This document shows positions 8,601 to 17,600 of a stretch of 64,000 nt of DNA, in pieces. The stretch is from the NCBI RefSeq assembly GCF_011038975.1, contig NZ_JAAKEC010000011.1, forward strand, positions 51,218 to 115,217, read 5' to 3'. The position numbers were made by a program, and so were the translations under genes. The notes beneath the pieces were generated by a model that ran no database searches, was not told where the DNA came from, and saw nothing but the letters and a program-made list of their open reading frames with translations. This DNA comes from Adlercreutzia sp. ZJ176. GTDB taxonomy: Bacteria; Actinomycetota; Coriobacteriia; Coriobacteriales; Eggerthellaceae. The first letter of the stretch is position 1. Every line of letters begins with the position of its first letter.

Positions 8601-11600
8601 CGGCTATTCGGCTGTTGGTTATTGACACATTGCCGTATGAGTTTGCCCCTTCAGCGGGCGCTTGATTCCCAGAACCAATACCCGAAGAACTCAACGGAGC
8701 ATTCAATTCCATCGACACATCAACCTTCTCCAAGGTGATGCCACCGTTCGCAGGATTCGTCTCAATAGCACCAATTGCAGCTCGATCTGATGTCGGTGCG
8801 AGCGTAATGGTCTTGTTTTGTGCGGCATCGCTTGCGTTATAACCACCCGTCAACGTTAGGCTCGTATTTGTCGGTACCAGAATATTCTTTGCCTTAATAT
8901 TGCCTATCTGTGTCAGGTTGACCTTCGTGGTGGCATCACCTGCACCTGCCAACTGAATTGAATCCTCACTTGTAATGTTCAAGTTACCCAAACTAATTGT
9001 GCGCCCTACAGGGTTTCCTTCGCTATCAGCTTTATTATCGGAGCGCGTGGTCATATCGCCCGAAATCTCTAGCACGTTCGGAGTTTCGTGGAAGTCGCTA
9101 TTGTCGCCCGCACACTGCAAGATCTTATAGTCGCCGCGCCACGTAACCTTCGACTCGTATTTGCCCTTCTGCGTAAACCCATCAGGGAACAACTCGATGG
9201 AACCTTCGTCCAAATACAACTCCATGACGTCGTCGTAACTGATGGCCACGTTGCGGGCAGGCATTGCGAACGTATAGTCATTGCCCACCTTCTGCGCGAA
9301 CTCATCAAGGCGCTTCGTCTCTATGACCGTACCGCTGTCTGGATCCTTAAACGTTAGCGTAATGAATTCCGCAGGCTGACTTGAGGGATTCGGCTTAAAC
9401 GTAACCGTTGAATGATACTTCACATTTGACGAAGTATCGCTCAAGGCGACATCACCGGTCGGAGTCGTATCAGCCGCACCATCTCCGTAGGTAATGTCCC
9501 ATTTACCGCCCACAGTCGTATCTTTTTCGAGGGTATACTTTTTCGGCGCATATTCAGCAGAAACTGTTATCATGCCATCGTTCAGTTCTGCCTCTCTCGC
9601 GGCTGAGGTCGAGCCCAAACCATCCAGCGTCAACTGTGTCAGCGACAACGGCGACAAAGCGGCACCAGACGTGCTAGAAGGCGTATAACTCCAATTTGCT
9701 GCTCGGTCATAGCCCTCAAGTGCGAGCGTAGCATCTGTCGACAGTAAATTAGTTCCGTAATTCTGCGTGTCAACGCGGTGATAGACTCGCACATTCGCGT
9801 CGACCCCTGAGCCGATACCGGCGTCGGCCCCTGAGCCGGCACCCTCGCCTGCGCCCAGCGGCTTAAAGTCTTTGGGTGCCGATTGCGGCTGAATCAACTT
9901 CAGGTCTTCTGCTGGTTCTGGCAAAATCACCCGATAATCAACCTTATATTGAGAAGGGTTCAGCTTCACTGTGACATTCTCTTGCAGCCACTGGCTCTCC
10001 AAGGGGTTTTCCCCCGAGGATGAGCCTGCTTTGGCGAAGGTATATTTAATGACAAAGGAGTATTCTTTCTGTTCGGTCATGACCTTTGAATGGTAGAGCG
10101 ACAGGGTAAGATTCCAGCCCTTCCCTATAGCTTGACTTCCAACATCCCGCTCAGCCCCTGCCGTCACGCTAGCTGTGATGGGAGACACGTCACCTTTTTC
10201 CAACTTCAACTCAAGAGCAACGGTATCATTTGCGGTGTGCTCCACACGGTCGCTCGACGTCCATGTGCTGTCGTACTGATGCGCCACCATGTCGTCTTTG
10301 CTCACCAACTTTAAATCGCCCGTGTAGGCAGAACCAGCCGGATCCGCATTCAGCACCTGATATCTCAGTGTTCCTTCCTGCATACTACCTGGCAACACAT
10401 AGGAAGCACTGGGTGGATTAGTCGCTGTAGGATCGGCGTTGGCTACCAGCACTTGTTTGATAGTTTGCCGTGCCACATAGGCGGTATAGACGTTAATGTC
10501 ATAAGTTTGAGTACTAGTAAACTTATTTTTCCAATCATCAATCTTCTGTTGGAAGATTGCATCGTCGTTCGGATACGCATTTGCCGAGTTAATATCACTC
10601 GAGCCCACGAACCAGCCCACCAAGGCATACCCCTTGCCCGGAGCAGTCAATACTCTGTAGTTTCCCGCCTCGTCGGTTAGGTATATTTCGGGATAATTCG
10701 TGTACTGGTTCCAAGGATAGGAGTACATGACTTTTTCCCGCATCAAGCCCTCACCGTCTACGTATCGCTCGATGAACACCAAAGAACGCTCGCGATACAC
10801 GCCGTACATAGGGATAGTGGTGCCGGTTGGATAGTCGGGCACCTCGAAGGAATCAGAAGACGTCGCACTTACGGTAGCACCCCGTATGTTATCTTGATAT
10901 TTTTTGTTCTCAGGCAGGAAGAAAACATCACCGTTGTCGAACATAGTTTTGCTGTTAAGCATGCGCGTGACCGCGCTCGCGTATCCGAGATAACAACTCC
11001 CTGAATCTGTTCGCGTACTATTGCCCGGGTCAAGTGCAGCAAAGGTCATCCCTAGCAAGAGACGACGTTCATCCTCGTCAGCGGTGTTGGCATCTGGGTT
11101 ATGAGCGTACCACTCATTCTTGCTCGGCCAGGTGTTCTCAGGAATAGAGCCTGTAACTTGTTCAGGCCAAGTGTTCGCGCTAATGGGCTGTCCTACCATG
11201 ACACCCGTAATAGTTGCAGTGTCGGGCGACGGATTATTGAACTGCGACTCATATGAATTAAAGCCCGCGTCCTTCACATGGAGCTCAAGGCTGTAGGTGT
11301 TCGGTACCCACTCCGCCTTCAAGCTGAGATCATTGAAACGCGGAACGCAACCGTAGTACTCGGCGATGCTTCCGGTGCCCCCGGCATCTCCAGTGCCGCC
11401 AGCGTCCCCTGAGCCTCCAGCATCTCCGGTGTCGCCAGCGCCCTCGGAACCTCCCGGTTCACTCGTGCTACCGTTTACGCGCTTCCAGCCTTTGAAGGTA
11501 TAGCCTTTGCGAGACAAAGTATTGCGATAGTCGTTAGGGACGTACTCCTTGGAGTGCTGCTCATAATAAACGCTCGTAGTGCTGATTGCGCAATACTTTT

Positions 11601-14600
11601 CGTTTCTCTCGCCTGTAGCTTGACCCAGCTTGACATAGTCGTTGTTCTCGGTCAGATTATTGTCGATCTTGCTCTCTTCGACATACCCGGCAAGCGCGTT
11701 GCCATATGCCGGATTCTCTGACGGCTCATCCGCTTTCCACGTGCCGCCATTCAAATCATACGTGACTTTTACCGGGCTATAATTTGCGTACAGCGTTAAA
11801 GCCGGTGTGTCGCCTTTCTCGCTGCCCACATAGTTGTCCACCTTCAAGTTCTTCATCACAGCCTGACTCAATTCGTCTTCACTGGCAACAGTATGACTCA
11901 CTCCCTCATCGTCAGTGAACTGCCAGTTCTTGAATACGTAGCCTTCTCGCCATGCAGAGGGAAGTGTATCCTTATATACCCTACTGCCCGCGCCTTCTGA
12001 AGCCTCTTCTTTTATCCAGAAATTATTGTTGTCTGCATCTGGCGCAGTATCGTAAGTCCAGAAATAATCAAGTGTGTTGTTCGTGGTCGAATTCACGCGC
12101 GGAGCAGTTTTATCCGTTGTCACCCATTGATTGCCCGTGTAAGCAGGCTCTTCTTTTGCACCTGTCGCTGCGCTGAACTGAACCTGGTAAGTGTTTGGCG
12201 TCCATTTGGCATAGAGCGTGGTTTTGCCCTCAATGCGCAAATCCTCCAAAGCCGTAGTGCCAGTAACGGGATCGCCCGTGCAGTCACTATCTGTGTACCA
12301 ACCACCAAAAGTGTAACCCGGCGCAGTTGGCTTAATCAGTCCATCGGTAGCAGATGCTCCCGCAAATGCACTTATGTCACCCAAGGTTTTTGTGATGTTC
12401 CCGTATGCACTGACTTGCGAAGCCGTATCGCTACCAGAGTTCATCGGTTTACCTGGCACAAGATTAAACTTCGTGTCATCAGGATGTCCCTCAGCGTTTA
12501 TGTTCTGATTCAAGGTTATCAGAACATTCAACGGGGCCGTACTACTCGATGGCACCTTAAGAACGAGAGCAGTTCCGCCTGTCACGTATTCATTTGCCAT
12601 CTCCGCCGTTACGCGCGTATTGGGAACAACCGTACCTGGCTTTTCCTGTCCAATAGGCTTATCGTTGTAGAAAACCGCCTGAATACTCAAGGTGTTGGTG
12701 GTGTAATCGGCAAAACGAAGTCCGTTATCCGAAATGATTAGGTCGTCGTAGTCGACTTCCACGGGTTTTTTAAACCTATACCAGTTCTTTCCTTCTGCTC
12801 CCGAGCTGACGAGTTGCATAGTCTCGAAATTACATTCGCTCTCCGCCGCCTCAACTTGTATCTCGAAATTAACTTTCACCTTTTTCCACTTCGCGCCCAA
12901 ATAAACGGCGCTGGAATTCGATTTGTCAATTTGTTCGACTTTTTCGTCGCTCTTAAACTCCTGCTTATCTGGGTCGTACTCATACCACCCCAAGAAGGTA
13001 TAGCCACTGCAGGATGCATCTTGTAGCTCGTATTTTCTTCCAGCGTCGCTGCTCGACGTGACTACATAGTAGGGCAAACCTGTTTCCGCATCCGCATTGG
13101 GATTCACCACTCTCTCCACATCTTTAGAAAGAAGAAGGGTGTTCTTCGGCTGAACAACGTAGTGGACATCTACCATTTTCGTGCCGTAGACGTTTTTCTT
13201 GAGCCCCGACTGGTCATTCGCGGTATCAGTATAGCTGGAGTTACATTCGCCTTCGCCGATAGCGCCATAAGCATCGGTGGTATAGAGATAAGCGCGCGTT
13301 GTTTCATCGGTGTTAGCAACCAGAATCTTTCCCGACTCGCCCTTAGGCACGCTCGCGTAAGCGGAAGCGGCGTAGACTACCGAGCCATTCTGGATGGTAA
13401 GGTTCTTGGCGGACAGCTGGTTGGCCACGTTCACGGCAACTTTATCATGCTCCCTATCATTGCCGACATATGTATTGTTGTACGTTTTCCCAATAGCCCC
13501 GTCGATAGTGATATTGCCGCGGTTGGCCACCATGTCATAGACGCTGACAGCGGTATTCTCCCCAGAAACATTCACAGTACCGTAAGGCATAAGAATAGAG
13601 CCGCCTTTTTGGGAATCCCCTTCTCCAGACACCGCGCCTTCCACGGTGCCACCAGTTATAGTGAGGGAACCGAAGTTTGCGGGCGTTTGACCATGGGAAG
13701 TAGCATAGTTCAGCAGCGTCGTCTGCTGGGCGTCCGTCAACCCAAGAACGGCGTCTTCTGCAAGCTGCACTTTACCGCCTATGATGTTGACCTTTGCTTT
13801 CATGCCACCCAGATATGGAACCACGCCGCCTTCGGTGGCACCCTCGGGTCGAGCCACATTGACCGTGCCGCCCTCAATATTAACCGTAGTGCCTATAGGG
13901 ATTCTTTCGTAGGTGTAGATGTATTTCTCGCCCAACCTCGGAACATATTGCGTGTAACCGTAGAGCTTGCCGGTGGTTCCGATGGCTGGGGCATTAACGG
14001 TGCCGCCCTTAACGGTGATCTTGCCGTTCACATCGCCGGTAATGTACTCCTTGGCCGTTACCGTGCCGCCATTAACCACCAAGCCGTTGTAGCCGCCTCC
14101 GTCTAAGACGAACTCACTCTTATTTATGTTATTTTGGAAATCGGTTTCTGACCTCCATTCGCCTTTTCCATTGTAGAAGCCAGAAACGATAATGCCGCCC
14201 GCCTCCAGCGTCGCGTTGTCGTTTGCCTGAATGTCCCCACAAAGCAGATAGCCATCTCCATTCTGTCCAGCTTTAACCGTGCTGGTTCCGCCGATCACTA
14301 GTTTTTTCAGGAGGGCGTGCTGCTCCAGGACTAGGGTCGCACTTCCCTTCAGCTCGATGGACGGAATCCGATCCGCATACAACCAAACCCGATAGGTCCT
14401 GTTGTCATCCTCATCCGAGGACCCACCCGGCACACGCAGGGAAAGATCAAGGGTGGAGTCCTCAATTACAAAGCTATTCTTGATTTTCGCGTAGAAGGTA
14501 CTGGCCGGATTGTTGTCGTAGGCACCGTTGTGCGTGACGGTGATATTCGAGCCGTTACGTATGATGAGATTCTGGCTGTTGTCGCAGAAGAATCCCGGCC

Positions 14601-17600
14601 AGTCCCTCGACACCCGAATCTCAAAATCGCATTTGTCAAAAATTACATTTTGAGCTTTACAAGCAAAATAACCTCGGTCGTGCCAGCCGTGAGTGTTAGT
14701 TCCATCCAACGCTGTCTTAAAAACGCAGTTTTTGTACTGCACAGTATTGTTGCTATCGCAGGTGCTAAAGCCAAGACTTCCATTCAGTCCATCCTCTCTG
14801 CCGAGAATGGTTAGACCCCGCAACGTGATATTGCCCGCTGGGTCGTAGTAATTACCAATGGCAGCCCAGTCGTCTTTCCCTGGCTGCCCTTTTACGATTG
14901 GATAGATCGCATCCTGGGTTCGATCGTTGTTCTTTCCGTCCAGCGTGAAATCCGAATTCGCAGGGACACGGATGCGGCAGATTCGGATGGCCCCGTCCAG
15001 CAGGAAGCTAGCTTTAGCCCCATCCTCCAGGTCGATGCCGTGAGAGGTGTTGATGCCGTTCTGGTAAATTCGGGTCAGCGTTACAGTCCTGCTACCCGGT
15101 GCACTGTTATTAAATTCGTTGTCTACCAGAATCTTATTGTAAGTCTCCTTGTCCAACCCAGGGCTTTTCATCTGTTCTATATTGAAGTTGTTTATATCAA
15201 ATTCGATAGACTGTGTTATGCAGCCCTGACGAATCACCAGATTTCCAAGGTAGTGGAACTTGGAATCCTCCCGCTCCGGCTCCGCGCTTGCCTCGGTGCG
15301 GAAACCGTCCTGCAAAAGCGTATAGGATGCAAGGTCCAGATCCAAGGTCAGATCATTCGTGACATAGACCTCAACGTCGGCTTTGGGCATAGTGAAGGTT
15401 ATGATGTTTTCGTTCACGGTAGGGTTGACGCTGTGGATGATATTACTGCCATCGATATACCACAGGACGGTTTTGTCCCGTGCCATAACGGCATCCTTAA
15501 ATGTCAACACAACTTGCCTGTCCGCCTTAGCGGAGGCTGTGGTTTTCTCGCCTGAAGTTGTTTTCTCAACCGCGGTGCCATCGCAGGTAATACTCGTGAT
15601 TTGATCTGCACCCGCCTTGAAAATCAGGTCATAGTTGTCCTTAACCGCATACAGCTTCATCTGGATACGGTTATATGCGTTTATGTCAGCGGAAAGAGCG
15701 TCGCCTTCATTTTGCGGAATACCCTGTTCGGATATTGAATTTACACTGTTTCCGTTCAGACTGTCCCAGTTCCATCTTCCTGCACCAGCCCCAACTATAC
15801 TGGGCGCGGTGAATGTCAGGGAGTTGTTGCTCCAATTCTGGGTGGCAAAGGTTGTGTCGCCGTTCCACATGGTTGTGAAGCGCAGACTGTTCTTGTTCAG
15901 CGGCGGTCCGTCGTTGCTGAACTGGGCCGGGTCGTAGACATAGTTGATGTAGACATCGTGATAGATTTTGGGCTCGACGTTAATGGTTGCCCCCTCACCA
16001 ATGGTGACGGTACTCTTGGGCTGATACGCCTCACCAGGCACCGCCTCATCGGATACTCTCTTTTCAAAAGCACCGATCCTGTCCGTCTTCACCGTGCCGC
16101 CCTGAATGTCGGTACGCTTCCAGCGAAGCGTTCCATCCTCTAGGATGGTGGTAAGGTTGTAGGCGTTGCCGACGGCGGTGGCATCGATACTGCCGCCGGT
16201 GACCGTCAGGTCACCCTTACTGCCGAAGGAGCCGTTGCAGCATATGGTTCCCCCGGAGACCGTTGTGTCGTTATAGAAGGTAATATTGCCCGCAGCGTAA
16301 ATCTCACCCCCGGAAATTTCAACAGATCGCCTGCCAGGGTCGGCGCAGTATGCACTGTTGCCCAGGACGACGCACTCGTTGCTTGTTAGTGTACTGCTTT
16401 TTACCACAGTCTCCACATCGGTGGTGTTCACAGTGAGGCTTTCATGAAGGTCGCCGTTTTCGTCAAAAAGCGGATTCATAAACGAGGCCACCGGGTTGCC
16501 CTCAGACATTGCCTTCAGCGTGGAATCGTATACTTTCTTCCCTGCATTATTCGGATCATTCGTTATCTGGTAATACCCCAGCAGGTAGATCTTGCCACCG
16601 CTGAAGGTATAGGTATTCGGTTCCGCAGCGCCATGGTGGTAAGTGAGGAAGGGATAATTGTCGTTGTTTTGGTCCGCTGCCTTCGCCTGGTTGCTCCTGA
16701 ACGGATCATAGGTGTACGTATGCTCATCTTTCTTGTAGTCCCAGAAACCAACGGCCTGGTTTGTGATCTGGTTGGTGATGACGGTGCCGCCCTTAATTCC
16801 TCCAGTGCGGCCGAGAACCAGGTTGTTGCAGATCAGCGTGCCGCTATCCCAGCTGTAGCATGAGATATCGCAGAAGGTCCCCTTGACGATGAGGTAGTTA
16901 TTCGTAGTGTCCGTTAAGGCGCCCGAATTGGACCAGTGATGGTAGTTCATCTCCAGATTTCCGTCGATAACCGCCTTGGAGTTGTTCGCAAGGTAAATCG
17001 GAATATGGCCGAACCGCGCATTTTCACGAATGCGCAGATAAGACTTGTCCAACATAACACCTTTGAAGACGCAAATGCTGTATAGCTCCACTTTGCAGCT
17101 TGTAAAGGAAACCTTCTCTTCATCCTTCGTCAGGAATCCCTCATGCACAGTCTTTTTCGGTGCTTTGATATCGGTGTCCCGGAATTGGGCGCCCGATTGG
17201 TTGGCGCCGTAGAAAAGATATTTGAATTCATCGCCCTGTTCTTTGGTATATTCCGTTATCGCAACATTAGCGACCTCATACCCAAAATAGCCAAAGACAG
17301 TGCCCAGCTTGACGGCGCTGCTATCCCTACTGTCGCCCTCCAGCTTCAGAGGACTTATGTTGCTTACCTGCAGTGTATCATGCATAATCGCGCCGACAGT
17401 GTTGTTCTTCCCCGCGAAATGGAGCGACGTGGTATAGGACGCGTGCTTGTTGATGTCGATGACGATGTTGGCGTAATCTGCCAGATCGACATTCTTGAGC
17501 TTGTCCGCGACATCCTGGGATGTGATCCCGCCATAGTTCTGGGAGCTCTCGCAGTCTACGTTGTTGAGCCAACTTCCGTTGGTGTTTTTCACATAGGTAT